From the NCBI GenBank assembly GCA_024220505.1, contig JAKZZE010000039.1:1-64000 (forward strand): 64,000 nucleotides of DNA, written 5' to 3'. The notes beneath the pieces are model-generated. The model saw nothing but the letters and a program-made list of their open reading frames with translations. It was not told where the DNA came from and made no database searches. The position numbers and the translations under genes were made by a program. The DNA comes from Rhizopus arrhizus. Its lineage: Eukaryota; Mucoromycota; Mucoromycetes; Mucorales; Rhizopodaceae. Below, one piece after another: positions 32,340 through 45,133 of this stretch (positions are counted from its first letter, which is position 1; each line of letters begins with the position of its first letter).

Positions 32340-35300
32340 TTACTTATGAAGAGATTTAAGTCGTTTACTGGATCGAGTAGCTGTGGATGAAGTATTACAG
32401 ACGTTTTTAGTTGAAGGCTTATTACGACGAGTTCTTTTAACAGATCGTGTTGAAGAGCCAACATTAGAATTAATTGTGGATTTTTTATCAACCAAATTAG
32501 AATTGGTTTCATCATCAGAAGAGAAATGTTTCATCGCAGCACTTATAGTACCAGATGGTGTAGATTTTAATACTTCAGATGAAGATGGAGAATTGGTAAT
32601 TGGAGCATTTTTTGGAGGAATATACTTTTTACCAAGATTTTTCCAATAGTTGCGTAGTGTGTTAGGGTCATTAAACTTATCTGCAGATAGCCATTCATCC
32701 CACTCACTGCTATAGTTTTTCCAACGTACAAGGTACTCACGGTCTTTTGGAGGGCCACGATGGTTTATAACTGCCTCGATTTCGAAATTTATGATTTCAT
32801 TATCTTCATCATCCAGTTCGATCACTTCTTCATTAGAGATTAATTTCAGCTCAACAGAAGTGTAGGCACGAGGCATAAGGACACCAGTTTCGTCACGTAA
32901 GATATAGGCATTTCCTTTATTTTTACGTACGACTGTATATGGTCCTTCATAAGCAGGAGCAAGTTGACCAGATTTATTTGGAATACGAACCATGACATGA
33001 GAGCCAGGTGTGTAATCAACAAGTCTATGAGAATCATTGAACTTTGCTTGTTCAAGTTCTATTTGTGCTTTGGTTTTATTTACAATAGCTGGGAATACAA
33101 TATCAGTCATATAGTCAATGCGTTTCATGAGTTCTTCATGAGACATTGGTGGTTTATCTTTAACTTCTTTGAGCTTATCTTTGTCAGATCGAAAACCATA
33201 AGGTTCGTTCATTTTACGTGCGAACATGAGAGAGAAAGGTGTGGAATTTAACCGTTTGGATATACGATTATTCATAGCAAGTTGAATAGATGGAAGATAT
33301 AAATCCCAATCATTGCCAACACCATGAGTGGCTTTAGCCAGTAATTTTTTGACTGATTGTACAGTACGTTCACTGATTCCATTAGCAGATGGGTGTAGAG
33401 GGGTGATGAATCGATGATCATAGCCCATAGCATCAGCTAAATCTTTAGAGAGCGAGTTTTTAAACTCTGTTCCATTATCACTTTGAAGTTTTGTAGGAAA
33501 ACCCATAGTTGAGAATACGTCAATAAGAGAGCGTAAAATTGTATCTGATCTTTTATCAGGTAGAGCACGAAGTATACAAAAACGTGTACAAACATCGATG
33601 ATAACCATAAAATAATTATTATTGTAAACGGAAGTAGTATGCATAGGACCACCAAGATCAATAGCATAATGATCACCAGGGTAGTAGCTATAAATGCTGC
33701 GTAGAGGATGGAAGCCTCTTTTTTCTATATTATGTTTCATACAATCTTTGCATTGCTTAATGAATTTAATGCAATCACCTATCAGGTTAGGCCAATGAAT
33801 ACCGTCATTATGGAGACGTTTGACCATTTGTTCAGCACCATAGTGACCAATTTTATTATGGGCATCTATAAGTAACTGTTGGTGTTCAGCCAAAGGCGGT
33901 GTAAGATAATCCGAATATAATGGCTGTGCAGATTGTACATAAAATAGGTATTGATCATTGATGTTATTATCAATATTTCTTAGATCAGTATTTTCTTTAA
34001 CTTGATTGATGTCCTTTTGTGCATCAGAAGTTGTAGTTTCTTGTATTACTGAAATAATGTTAATAGCAGCATTGTATTTAGAATAAGCTCGATGTCTTTT
34101 CTTTGTATTGATTGTCTCAGAAATAGCATGATTCTGTCTATACGAGGATAATCGTTTGCCTTTTTTGATATCGCTTTCATGCTCGACCGTATCCTTTGGC
34201 GGATATAATCTGGATAGTTTGTCAGGTAAGACATTTTCCAAACCTGGAACATGAATGACACTAAAGTTATAATCAAGGATGACGTCAAGCCATTTAATAA
34301 GCATACTATTTGCATTCTTTTGGGAATGAATATAGCATAAAGCTTTATGGTCAGTGTATAAAGTAAATCGTGTGCCCCATATAAATTTATGAAATTGGGT
34401 TAAGGCATAAACTACACCAAGCAATTCACGCATTGTAACACTGTAGCGTTTTTCGCTTCTTGACAGGGAACGGGACATGAAACCAATGTATCTTTTGATT
34501 TTAGATATTTCACCATTGGGTTTAGTCACTTCGAACTCTTGATATAAGCAACAACCAGTACTGTAATCTGATGAATCAGTAGCGATACAAAATGGTTTTG
34601 ACAAATCAGGATGGGATAACATCAATTCTGAAGACAAAATGTGCTTGATACTATCAAAGTGCATTTGATGCTCTTTTGTCCATTCGAAAGGACCTTTAAC
34701 TTTTTCATCATGGCAACGCAAAGCATCTAAGGGAGCCATGAGAAGTGCAGCATTGGGAGTATGTTGTCTAAAATAGTTGACAAACCCAAGAAAACTTTGC
34801 ACTTGCTTCTGAGTAGTAGGACGAGGCCAAGCGTATATATTTGTTAATTTTCGGGCATCTATCTGCTTTCCTGAGGCAGAAATAGAATATCCTAATAAGT
34901 AAACGGCAGATTTTGCCAAATAGGTCTTTTCAAAATTGATTTTTAAATTAGCATCAGTTAATATTTGTAGTACTTTTTTAACATGAAGAAAATGTGCATG
35001 TATAGATGAACTGAATATACAGATATCATCAACGAAACATTTTACATAAGGAAGATCTTTAAATAATGTTAACATTATACGAGAGAATAACTGACTTATT
35101 GTAGATATTCCAAAAGGAGCACCTCTATACATATATTGTAAATTATTGGGTGCAGTAAAAGTAGTTTTAATTTGATCATCCTTATTTACAGGAAACTGAT
35201 TAAATGCAGATTTTAGATCTAACGTGCTAAAAATGACTGCACCAGACATAGAATTGAATATGTCGTTAATTAATGGAAGTTGATGATTATCAACTGGTAA

Positions 35301-36277
35301 GACCTTATTTAACATTCTAGGATCCAACACTAATCGAATTTTATCTGTCTTAGTGCCGTCTAAATTTTTTTTATGAGTTACTGTCATAGGCAGATTCCAT
35401 CCAGATGGAGTTGCTGGAATGATAATACCTTCATCTAACCAACTATTTATTATATCCATTACTTTAGGCTGTAAGGTATATGCTATTGGATATTGTTTTA
35501 TATTGGCAACATAATCTTTTGGTGTTGGAAGATGTAAAACAGCCTCTTTAATATTACATAAAGAATTCTTATTTAAGTTTTTATTTGCTTCGATGTATGG
35601 TTTAATAGCCATATCAAAAACTTTTTGTTCTTTTTCTGTACCGGCTCGTGAAATATTTGGTTCGTAAGCTTTATCTAGAATAGAGTCGTCTAATTCTTTT
35701 TCAGTACTCTTATGTTTAACTGCTACATTCATTAAATGAATGGAAAGTTTAGGAAGCAAATCTGTTCCAATAAGAATTTTACAGTTGTGAGAGGAAGCAT
35801 GATCGTCAATAATATCAAACTTATGTTTAATAATGTGGTCAATGTTGTCGTATTCGACATTCACATAGTCAATAGATCTCATTCTGGGAATTTGGTCGCC
35901 ATTTGCTAAAACTAGGTTACCAGGAACTGAATGAAATTTAATATTATTGTCTATTGCAAATTTTTTATTTATGACAGAGACACGTGCACCAGTATCTATG
36001 ATACCATAAGTGTTCACATTATTAAGCGTGATTGGAGTAACGGGGGAATAAGCCACATTATCCGATTCGAATAGACTATCATCTTCTCCAACTTTATTAT
36101 TACGAATGGCAAAGACATTTTTGTTATACTCTTCATCAAAACTAGTATTTATATTTTTATTTGAACAGATTATATTTCTGTCATAATGTTTATAAAGAAA
36201 TTCAAATTCGTCATCAGATGATTCACATTGTTCATACGATTGCGAGGTAGATTCATTTTTACTAGGAGATAAAGATA
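32340..36277 (-). CDS. pol: Pol polyprotein of chromovirus 3
   Basis: Open without stops from the TA at the mariner junction (36277) to 32340; the first recognisable pol codons are near 36056 (1238 aa from there). Order: protease (IIDTGARVSV), reverse transcriptase (TLDLKSAFNQF, catalytic FVDDICIFS near 340), RNase H (ATDSSDYSTG, TDHKAL), and integrase (HHCC with CKDC, DLGGPMH, SDNGTE near 858, Glu in GISERTVQ near 890). A chromodomain (YLVRWKNYSSEWDEWL near 1110) and a basic Ser/Thr-rich tail follow. Upstream of 36056 an acidic linker continues in frame. With the mariner removed it would join the gag frame, so gag and pol form one fused ORF here, unlike chromoviruses 1 and 2. Confidence 0.93.
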
Positions 36278-37926
36278 CACTAGGTGAAAAAATAGGGACA
36301 ACCTACCCTAAAATAATTTTTAACTTTTTTTTTTTCTCCTCCACTCCGTACGACATCCAAGCCATGCCTATAGAGCGTAACCTTAGGTAGTGAGTATTAC
36401 GTTTCCCGCATATAAAACTAATCAGGATAACATATGGCGGAAGAAAAGAGGAAATAGTTGCAATAATTTTATAATCGTTATATTATAAAATGGGTAGTAT
36501 TTATTTAATAACGAGTAAATCTCCCTTTTGATTTGAGTACCGCTGCTATGCGATCAGGCATGCTGTCAATGTAACTTCTACAATCATCTTTATCTAGCCT
36601 GTTCCATCCAAAGTCAACTCGTTCCCATAGCTCGTCGATGTTTCTGGCCTTTCGTTCATAAAGGCTTAACCTAAGTTTCAGCAAATGCCACACATGCTCT
36701 ATAGGATTCAGATCCGGACTATTAGGTGGCCAATCGTTAATGTACTGGACCTTGTTTTGTTGGAGCCATGACATTGTTGGTTTCGACTTGTGCTTTGGGT
36801 CGTTATCTTGTTAAAAGTAAATAGTGCGCTTGTTCATACCATAGTACTTCAGCGTTTCCATGTAAGTTGTTCGAAGAATATGCTGGTATACCAAGGAGTC
36901 CATAGTACCATCGTATACCTGGCACGCATATCCTGATCCCTCAATGGTTATACATCCCCACATGATCAATTTGCCGCCACCATGCTTCACTGAAAGATCT
37001 ATGTGGTGTGGACGAAGGACATCATCAGGCTGGGTCCAATAGTATCTGCAGCCATCAGATCCCCAAATGTTAATTTTCGTTTCATCGGAGAACACTACTT
37101 GATGCCACTGTTGTATAAACCAGTTTTGATACTTCTTTGCCCATGCTAACCTCTGCTTGCGGTGGTTATTAGTTAAAAGAGGCTGCTTCTTTTTACGCCT
37201 AGAATTAAAACCCATTGATACAAGGACGTTTATTGCTGAACGGTAAGTCATAGAATACCCAAGTTGTATGAGCATCCGATGTACGTCCTTGGCTGTCTTT
37301 AGGGCTCCTTTAATCAGTAATACCATGATATATTCCTTCGTAGCAGATGACACAAGTGTATGTCTACCACGTGTCGCGGGTACCATTGGCCCAAATAGCT
37401 TGTTTCTATATCTCCTAACTGTCTTGGGATGGATACCAAATTCACCAGCAATATCCTTTGGGACTCTATTGCTCATCAGTGCAGACTTGATGCTGTCTTG
37501 CGTGTCTTGAGATAAAGCGCGAAGCATAAGTAAGAGAAACTTCACAGGAAGTAAGAAGAATATAATGAAAAAAAAAGAATGTATGAATGGAGGAAAGCAG
37601 CACCCATTTTATATTACTAATTATAGGAATGTGCATAGCTAAAATTAGAATTGGTTTGCATTTTAATTGTAGCTGATATTCCAGGTCAAATTAGAAGAGT
37701 ACGAAATATGGTCTAAAACTGAGCTGTGGAGTATCTAAAATTTGACCAATTATACATGCATTACTCCCTCATTTTCCATAGTTGGCTCATCATATTTTGA
37801 TGAAATACTTTACACATTAACCTCTTTTTAACATATTGCTAGCGTCATGAGGCGACCTTCTCTTAATGCTACATGCTGCATGAAATGAAATTTTCGAAAA
37901 GGTTGTCCCTATTTTTTCACCTAGTG
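36278..37926 (-). mobile_element. Tc1/mariner element (copy M2) inside chromovirus 3
   Basis: 1649 bp. Terminal repeats CACTAGGTGAAAAAATAGGG / CCCTATTTTTTCACCTAGTG, TA on both sides (36276-36277 and 37927-37928). It splits the gag-pol frame of chromovirus 3. Same family as the older copy at 10465-12099. Confidence 0.95.
36505..37545 (-). pseudogene. Tc1/mariner transposase with one premature stop
   Basis: One frame from 37545 to 36505 with a single TAA at 36808-36810, at the first residue of the QDNDPKH catalytic segment (a CAA-to-TAA change would explain it). N-terminal helix-turn-helix (VPKDIAGEFGIHPKTVRRYR), DETKIN (first Asp), then QDN (second Asp), then SPDLNPIEHVW (Glu). Everything else is open, so it is recently inactivated. 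The ATG at 37518 (MLRALSQDTQD) could be the real start instead of 37545. Confidence 0.9.
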
Positions 37927-37928
37927 TA

Positions 37929-39247
37929 AATCAGTAACTCTGTTTTTAGGAGATTTATTTATCTGACTAATGCTAGTGATTGAGTTGGACAACTCTAAAT
38001 TGCTAACAGTTTTGTCATTTCCTTTAGAAGAATTACTTACAATTTGTTTGCCATATTTTCTTTTGATATGTTCAAGTCTTACAGAACAAGATGAATAATG
38101 ACCAGGAGAGTACTTGGCAGTTTTGCAAAATGTGCATATACCTTGTTTCTTTAAATCCGCAATTTCTTGCTGAAATTCAACAAATGTTTTGGAAACTTTT
38201 TGGTTCTTATGTTCACTTTGATGTACCATTTTTCTTTTTTTAGTATTGGCGTTATCGTCCTGTTCAACGAGTTTTTTGCTATTATCTTCCTTTTTCTTAT
38301 CCTTAAGGATGTTCAACAAAGCAGATTCCAAGTTGGCCATTTCTTTAATGAGAATTGACTCAAGGACATTCCATTCCTTAGGCAGAGGAATAGGTAAGTT
38401 GCGTGTTGAATAAATACTTTCTCCAGTGATATTGGAGCTAGTAGAGACAAGCGAGGGAAGATTTTTTTTGACAGTATCTTGGACAATTTCCTGAAACTTG
38501 ACAGTGTAAAGCCTCGAAATGAAATGTCCAATCAAGAAAGTGTTATCATGCATGTTAACCTTTGCACCAAGAGAGAAAAGACGATATCGATCCATTGCTT
38601 GGGTCAAAGTTTCACAACGTTCTTGCTTGAAATTGATAAGATTTTTAAACCACATCTCTGGTGTAGTTTGTGAAGCAAGATCGAAGCGTTGTTTCAAGAC
38701 TTCTTTTGCCTGATCCCAATTCAAAGCGGTTTTCTTATCCATACAACGTCTTTTAATGAATCGTTCGAACCAGTCATGGTCGGTATCACTGTCAGACTTT
38801 TCAAATGAAACTTCCAGGTAGTGCAACCAATGATCCTCTACGGATACATCATAATCCAAGAATTTTCTTTGGAAATCTCTAATAAACATATCCAAAGATG
38901 GTTCATTACTTGGATTGACGTTTTTATCACCTTCGCGAAGAGTGAGCTGATACAGAGCACTAGCGGTAGGGTTGACGTTGAATTTTGGGATTTCACGGCT
39001 TGGGATAAGTCTATCCTTGGGTGATGAATTTCTAGATCCATTGCCCTTCAACTCATGATTACGCAGTTCTAACTGGGAAGCAATAAGAGCGTCAACATCA
39101 TTTAAGGCTGATACAGCATAGCTCAATTGCTTTTCATTTTCTTCAAGTAAAGTTAGCTTATTTTCTAAAATAAAACTCGCTTTATTATTATTTAATTTTT
39201 CAATTAAATCAAAGAACAAGGATTTTTGAGCCATTAACCTCTCCATA
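37929..39247 (-). CDS. gag: Gag of chromovirus 3, main part
   Basis: Open between the two mariner insertions, about 439 codons. Helical capsid-like region (EDHWLHYLEVSFEK, TPEMWFKNLINFKQ, ETLTQAMDRYRLF) and a zinc motif CTFCKTAKYSPGHYSSC near the end. The stop at 37921 belongs to the mariner end; without it the frame runs into pol. A possible start is ATG 39245 (MERLMAQKSL). It is out of frame by one base with the upstream piece 40882-41100. Confidence 0.85.
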
Positions 39248-39249
39248 TA

Positions 39250-40879
39250 CAGTAGCGGACAAAACTGGTGCACAAAAATTAAAATCAACATTGTATCTCC
39301 GCCATATGTCTGCGACTTTTGTGGCATATACCATCTGAAAGACAGTCTAAAATATACATTATGTTATGTAAACCGGAACTGTGCCGGACATCCCCCAGGC
39401 ATAAGGTCATTTTTAGTGATTTTTTGCATATTTCAATTTTCGCCAAAAATGTAGTGCTTGTCTAGCCTTCTTTCAATTTTCCCCATATCTCTCCCGTTTG
39501 CTTTCAGATTTCACAGCATATTAGTAAATCTTAGTAGCTCTTAAAAAATATATAAAATCGTAGTTATTTTGTATTTCCCATTGAATCCCCCCTTTTGTTT
39601 TTACCCTATTCACTATAACAAAGTACTAGCCTTATATGTTTAAGAAAATAAGCAACTGTAAAAACGAAACTCTGAGATCTCGAATACACTTAGTTCGTAC
39701 GACAACAGATATTTCTAGAATAACAAGAATCTCTAAATGGACAATCAACAGGAGAAAGAGGGAAGAAAGAAACTTAATGTCTTGTGATCATGAAGGTCTC
39801 CCGCTTTTAGTCTGAAAAGTTACTAGTTCAGTCATCAACCTAAAGCTTGGACAAGGTCCGTTACACACAGTTCCTGATGCTCAGCACATTTTGAGGACCT
39901 TAAGATACAGTGTTAGCAGACTGTCAGTCTAAAGGCACAGTAGGAAGCTAGATTTTGAGTCTGGAAGTAAGGAATCGAAGAATTTCATCAGCTGTATAAG
40001 TCGGAAAAAGCGATGAATGTGGTATCACAACAAGCCATTGTATACAATAGAGGGCTGGAAGTCTGCTATCTTTAGCAATGAAACAAATATGAACATTATG
40101 GATGCAGACAGTATACACTAATATTGAAAGCAAGTCGAGCAACCTTAGCGATTTTTTCACGGTGATCAAACAATGAAGCATGCTGGCTGCTCTGTTATGT
40201 TTTAAGGCTGTATTAGATATTGAGGACCAGAATATGTGTGTCAGGTATACGATGGTATAATGAACTCATAAATATACACATATATTTCGCTTACTTCATA
40301 CCACAAAAGCCTAGCGTATAGTAGTCTAAAACCTCGTAATCTCTCGTTTCAGTATGACAATGACACAAGGCACAAGTCAACGCATGTCACAAACTCAATA
40401 TTTGATAACAGCGCTTCTGTGCTACAAGTTTAGCCGCCACTAATCCCGGCCTAAGTCCGCTTAAGCATGCCAGGTGGCAATTGATGGCAAAGGTATGATG
40501 ATACGACACTAGATGAAAAAGGGTCGATGATCTTTGGAAAAGAATAGTTAAAGAGCCGGGTTCTTTTACTGAAAATGATATACACGCATATTATTAGCAT
40601 ATGCAAAGAAGAATATCCGATAATATCAAGAGATGAGATGATTATATAAAGTCTAAGATTTTAGCCACTTTTGCGGTTTTTAGAAAATATAAGATTTTAT
40701 AAATTCAAAGCACGCTTATCGCTCAGTTTTAACAATGTCATGCTTAGAACATACATAGATTACAATGACTAGTATATCCTCCTTCTAGTACAGTTTCATG
40801 ACTATTGCAATTACCATGAGCAGGTAATGGTAGTTAAAAGCTAAAAAAAAGTTTTGTGCACCAGTTTTGTCCGCTACTG
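39250..40879 (+). mobile_element. Tc1/mariner element, dead (copy M3), in gag
   Basis: 1630 bp. Terminal repeats CAGTAGCGGACAAAACTGGT / ACCAGTTTTGTCCGCTACTG, TA on both sides (39248-39249 and 40880-40881). Plus-strand transposase fragments such as QYDNDTRHKST (about 40350) and NPGLSPLKHA are readable, but stops and shifts are everywhere. It splits gag of chromovirus 3. Confidence 0.9.
39730..40660 (+). pseudogene. Tc1 transposase relic in M3
   Basis: Only short pieces are recognisable, including the QYDNDTRHKS segment equivalent to QDNDPKH. No frame longer than about 70 codons. Limits are approximate. Confidence 0.6.
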
Positions 40880-40881
40880 TA

Positions 40882-41100
40882 CTTGGAAGGGTCCGAAGAA
40901 GGAACAGCAGGAGAAGAATCAGTAACTTCATCCATCTCAACATCAGTTTCAATGGATGCATCATCACGAGGATGGATGGATGAGTTTGACGCTCTACTTT
41001 CGAGAGTTTCAAGATCCATTCTATCCAAGGACTTAGCTACTTCATCAGCTGAATCCTTTTCAACGTTTTTGGCAGGGGATTGATTAATAGAAGAATTCAT
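40882..41100 (-). CDS. Gag N-terminal piece of chromovirus 3
   Basis: ATG at 41100, only 9 nt after the 5' LTR, encoding MNSSINQSPAKN and an acidic Ser-rich stretch up to the mariner at 40881. Removing the mariner leaves it one base out of frame with the main gag. Either a one-base indel occurred or gag starts downstream at 39245. Confidence 0.7.
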
Positions 41101-41109
41101 TCAAAAAAA

Positions 41110-41443
41110 TGAGATATTTGCAGATAATAAAGTGAGAAAAAAGAAAGGAAATAGTACTTGAAAACTAGTGAATGAGTCTCTATGTAACCTCTTTATTAGA
41201 TTTCAAGACGAGAGAGAGAACCCATTTAATCAAACTACGCCTTTATATAGGAAATAAAATTATTCAGGGACCGAAGTGAGTTCAAGGTCAATTTTAGTAT
41301 TGAGCTTGAACAATATAAACATTGTATATGAGCTTTTAAGGAATATGTAATAAGTAATATTATGTATTCAGTACTTGCTATTTCTTATATAAGATCTGAG
41401 TAATCTCATACGAATAATAGTATTTAATGAGGTAAATACGACA
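41110..41443 (-). repeat. 5' LTR of chromovirus 3
   Basis: 334 bp, no difference seen from the 3' LTR. On the minus strand it has TATATAAAGGCG (TATA box) and later AATAAAGAGG. Confidence 0.95.
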
Positions 41444-41602
41444 GATTTGATTCCAAAAAGAGTAATGATTTGAATATGAGTTGCTTGAGTAAAGTGACCA
41501 CCAGATCTTATAAGTAGATCAAACTGTTTTGAGTAAAGTAAAAATAAAAAGGTAAAATAAAGATAAAATAAAATAAAAAGGATTTACAATGAAGTGTATA
41601 TA

Positions 41603-43244
41603 CAGTGACTCCCAAAAGTGTCCCAATGTTTTGTAATTTTGTCTTTCGCTGTCATTAGTGCTATTGCTGTTTGCATAAAATATGTCTTGTTGTACCTCAT
41701 TTGAAAGCTACGGTAGTGTAGATGTACGTGGCACAAGTTACATTTCAATTGATGTAACACGGGCGGAGATAAAGCATATACAAAACGAGCGGTGCATTGG
41801 GACACTTTTGGGAGCATATTGAAAAAATCGGAATCTCTTTATTTATTTATTATTAATAGTCTGTCCAACGTCCTTTGCTCTAAATACACCTTTGTATAAG
41901 TTGTGGCATACTTTTTATAACTTTTTGACACTCTTCCGGCTTCATAAGGTCGTACCAAAGCTTAGTCACACGTTCATGCCTTTTGGTGCAGTTTCATAGT
42001 CATTAAGCCTCCTTTTCAACAATGACCACATATTTTCGATAGGGTTTAAGTCAGGAGATTGTGCAGGCCATTGTAAAATAGTATAAGATTGTTTTTGGAG
42101 GTACTCCTTTACTGCTTTTGATGTATGCTTAGGGTCGTTGTCATGCTGAAAAATCACCTGGTGACGTTCAAAGCCTAATTTACTGACACCATACTCAATT
42201 GTACGCTCCAGTTCATCCTCCAAAATCTCTTTATACAATTCTTTGTCCATATTACCATTGATTTTGCACATCCAACCGACTCCAGCATAGGTAATGGCAC
42301 TCCACAACATAATACTGCCTCCACCGTGTTTAACAGTCATCTTCACATGATGGGATTCTAGGCTTTCCCCTGATCGAATCCATGCCCAGGCGCGTCCATC
42401 CGAATTAAATCTATTGATTTTTGTCTCGTCTGACCAAATAACACGTTTTCAGTCATCTACTGTCCAGTCCTTGTGAGTAATACACCAAGAAAGTCTGTTG
42501 CGGATATTCTTCGCGCTGAGTAATTGCTTCTTTGGCTTCTCAATCGCACCTAAGCCTGCCTTCCGAAGGGCTCTACGAACTGTTTCGACACCTACTTTCT
42601 TTCCAATATCGTTTTCAAGGCATTCGGTAACCTTCACAGCACTTGGAACACGATTTTTCGTGACCTGGCGTACACAGTAACGTTCATCGGCTGCAGACAA
42701 CACCTTGCGTCGACCCCCCTTTGACTTTTTAACACCAGTGCAATGGGTTTTTCGGAGTCTCCCAACCGTACTCTTGCTTAAACCAGTCAATTCTTCCACC
42801 TCCCGAACCGACTTACCTTGTTTAAGGAGAGAAATAGCTTGAAATACCATATCTTGGGGGACTTGTTTCATATTGAGATTTAATGAGCGAGTTATAGCAG
42901 AGTAGGAGCTTAAAACTTTAGCAAATAATAATTTGGGCATCAGATACGTTTGCGACGCTAATATATGCAGTTTGGTGATTGTATGCAAGTTGTGGGTGGA
43001 TATTTTGTAGATATTCCGATTTTTTCAATATGCTCCCAAAAGTGTCCCAATGCACCGCTCGTTTTGTATATGCTTTATCTCCGCCCGTGTTACATCAATT
43101 GAAATGTAACTTGTGCCACGTACATCTACACTACCGTAGCTTTCAAATGAGGTACAACAAGACATATTTTATGCAAACAGCAATAGCACTAATGACAGCG
43201 AAAGACAAAATTACAAAACATTGGGACACTTTTGGGAGTCACTG
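41603..43244 (-). mobile_element. Tc1/mariner element with ~229-bp terminal repeats (copy M4)
   Basis: 1642 bp, TA on both sides (41601-41602 and 43245-43246). Long inverted ends at 41603-41831 and 43016-43244. Each end is itself palindromic: the outer CTCCCAAAAGTGTCCCAATG is repeated inverted about 190 bp inward. The empty site is preserved in the solo LTR at 22526-23123 (GAAGTATATACACTTC, other strand), proving a clean TA insertion into LTR R. Confidence 0.96.
41880..42871 (-). pseudogene. Tc1/mariner transposase, inactivated (M4)
   Basis: Starts at MKQVPQDMV (42871). Helix-turn-helix (VREVEELTGLSKSTVGRLRK), then TVDD followed by a TGA (42449-42451, probably once Trp), DETKIN, HGGGSIMLW, QHDNDPKHTS and SPDLNPIENMW. 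A frameshift after KGMN (about 41970) separates the last segment WYDLMKPEECQKVI..RCI. All three catalytic positions are present, but one stop and one shift break the gene. Confidence 0.9.
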
Positions 43245-43536
43245 TACTTCAAGGGACTTCTTGTTCTTGATGTTAAGTAAAATAAAAGAAAAACAAAAGA
43301 GATTTACTTTATATGATATTTATTAAAATAATCAAAAAGTAAAGTAAAACAAAAGTTAAGAGTGAAGTAAGTAAGTCTTGATTGCTGTTAAAATGTCGAG
43401 GTATTTATATGTTTTTGAGTTTTCTGATTATCTGTTGTTTTTGGTTTTTAGTGTGGAAAATTTTTGTATGAATCTACATAGCCATCTGAATTCAAACACT
43501 ATCTGTATTCATACAGCTTACTGTATTCATACAGTT

Positions 43537-44417
43537 TGATTTATCCAAGAATAGAAAGGAACAAGAGAGGACGAGACTCGATAAAGAGATTGCTTTATTT
43601 AATAAGAAAATGATACTCTATTTATACTTTTCATACACGGATAATATTTCATGTCATGGATTAATAATTAATGAGTATGATATAACTGATGACAAATAGA
43701 TAATGGTTACGTGTTCTTCCATTGTTATCTTTGTCATCATAAGCATTTATCCATAATGTTTTAATCGCAAGATTAAATAAAAAATTAAACAAAAAAAACA
43801 ATAGCAGCAATATAAAATTAAAATCCTTCTTTATTGCAGATTTCTTTATATTGCGAAAAGGCCTCGCTTTATGGATAAAAAGTTGGCATCTATTTATATT
43901 CTTTGTGAGCGTAGATATAAAAGATATAGACTCGGTCACGATGTCGTGCTGAAGAACCAATGATTAAGCTAAAGCTTGTCGATGTTCTAATATATGCATC
44001 TGAAGTTGAACAATAGAAATAATAACCAGTCAATTAACTTTGATCTAATTACTTTTGGGGTTGACAATTGATTAGACTCTCTAGGATGACAGATATTGAT
44101 CTTATTGTTCTAAATTTGGAAAAGTGTGGAATTGTTCAATCATAGTTTAATCTTTTGTGTATCGTTATTTATTTTAATACAACTGATATCATATAGAAAA
44201 TAACTATGTTTACAACACATAGAATACTCGTATATGATTGACTGCGATTGACTGTGATTTAGTTCCTGGATTTAATATAATTTAACCGTGCAATTACGCA
44301 GCATCTTATCCTTAATGAAGATTATCCGAATTAACCTGTAGCCTATCTATTGGATATATTTTACATGTAGCTTATTAATACTGTTTTCATATCGAGTTAT
44401 GAATGATGGATACATCA
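43537..44417 (-). repeat. Solo LTR, 881 bp (TSD CAGTT)
   Basis: TGATTTATCC..GATACATCA on the plus strand, flanked by CAGTT (43532-43536 and 44418-44422). On the minus strand it has AGTATAAATAGAG (TATA box) and AAATAAAGC, so it is read as a reverse LTR. No internal region is present. Its family differs from the others in the window. Confidence 0.92.
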
Positions 44418-44479
44418 CAGTTGTCTGTATTCATTCAATTCTTGTGGTACAATTTTTTTATGTTTTCCTATTGTGTGTG

Positions 44480-45133
44480 TGTTTAGGAAAGGGGAGTTTT
44501 AGGTAAATATAATATAGCAATCAAAGATAAAGAAATACTGTTAGAACTTGGTATCTCTTTATTAAGTTAAGATAACTATTTTATGATAAAAAAAAAATAA
44601 ATTCTACATGTAAAAAGTGAGAGTATTTATAGACATGATACGGATAAAGAATTAGGACAGATTTATAATCAACTTGACAGAATAGATGATTACTATTTCT
44701 AATTATTAGTTTAGCCTGTTCCTAGCTTGTATTGTCAATTATGCTATTGGGATGGTTTCAGATATAACTATTTAAGGAGACGGTACGGATGGATATAAAG
44801 ATCCTTAGTTCCGTGATTGGATATCATTGTTAACAATAATATCTCAGTCAGGATAAATGTTTTCATGACTAATGATGATCCGGTAAGTAATCGTCATTCC
44901 TTATTCAACATGCTCATACTATCACTAAACTATATTACAACCATGTCATCTTATTTGACTATGTGAAGTTAATATGAATAAAGCTTAATATAAAAATCTA
45001 ATCAAAGTATTTTATTGATCTGTGTTGGGAATAATGTTATAAATGATTCCAAGTTATGTCAACATATTATTCAGGATCATATTTGATTCCTTTTACTAAA
45101 ATAAAGTGACTATAATCTTATGTATCCTTAACA
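44480..45133 (-). repeat. Solo LTR, 654 bp (TSD GTGTG)
   Basis: TGTTTAGGAAAGG..TCCTTAACA on the plus strand, flanked by GTGTG (44475-44479 and 45134-45138). The minus strand has CTATAAATACTC and AATAAAGAG. It is a third LTR type, inserted in R near its 5' end. Confidence 0.92.

Larger units (their letters stand above)
31911..41443 (-). mobile_element. Ty3/Gypsy chromovirus 3, complete but interrupted
   Basis: Reverse orientation. Two 334-bp LTRs that look identical (5' LTR 41110-41443; 3' LTR 31911-32244), duplication GATTT on each side (31906-31910 and 41444-41448). The polypurine tract GGTCGGGGGCTA abuts the 3' LTR (32245-32256). Two Tc1/mariner elements (39250-40879 and 36278-37926) sit inside its coding region. 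Without them the element would be about 6.25 kb. It is inserted into reverse LTR R. Confidence 0.96.

Noticed and set aside
32225..32515. 96-codon minus frame over the 3' LTR of chromovirus 3
   Set aside because: Overlaps the end of pol in another frame and a T-run; no domain.
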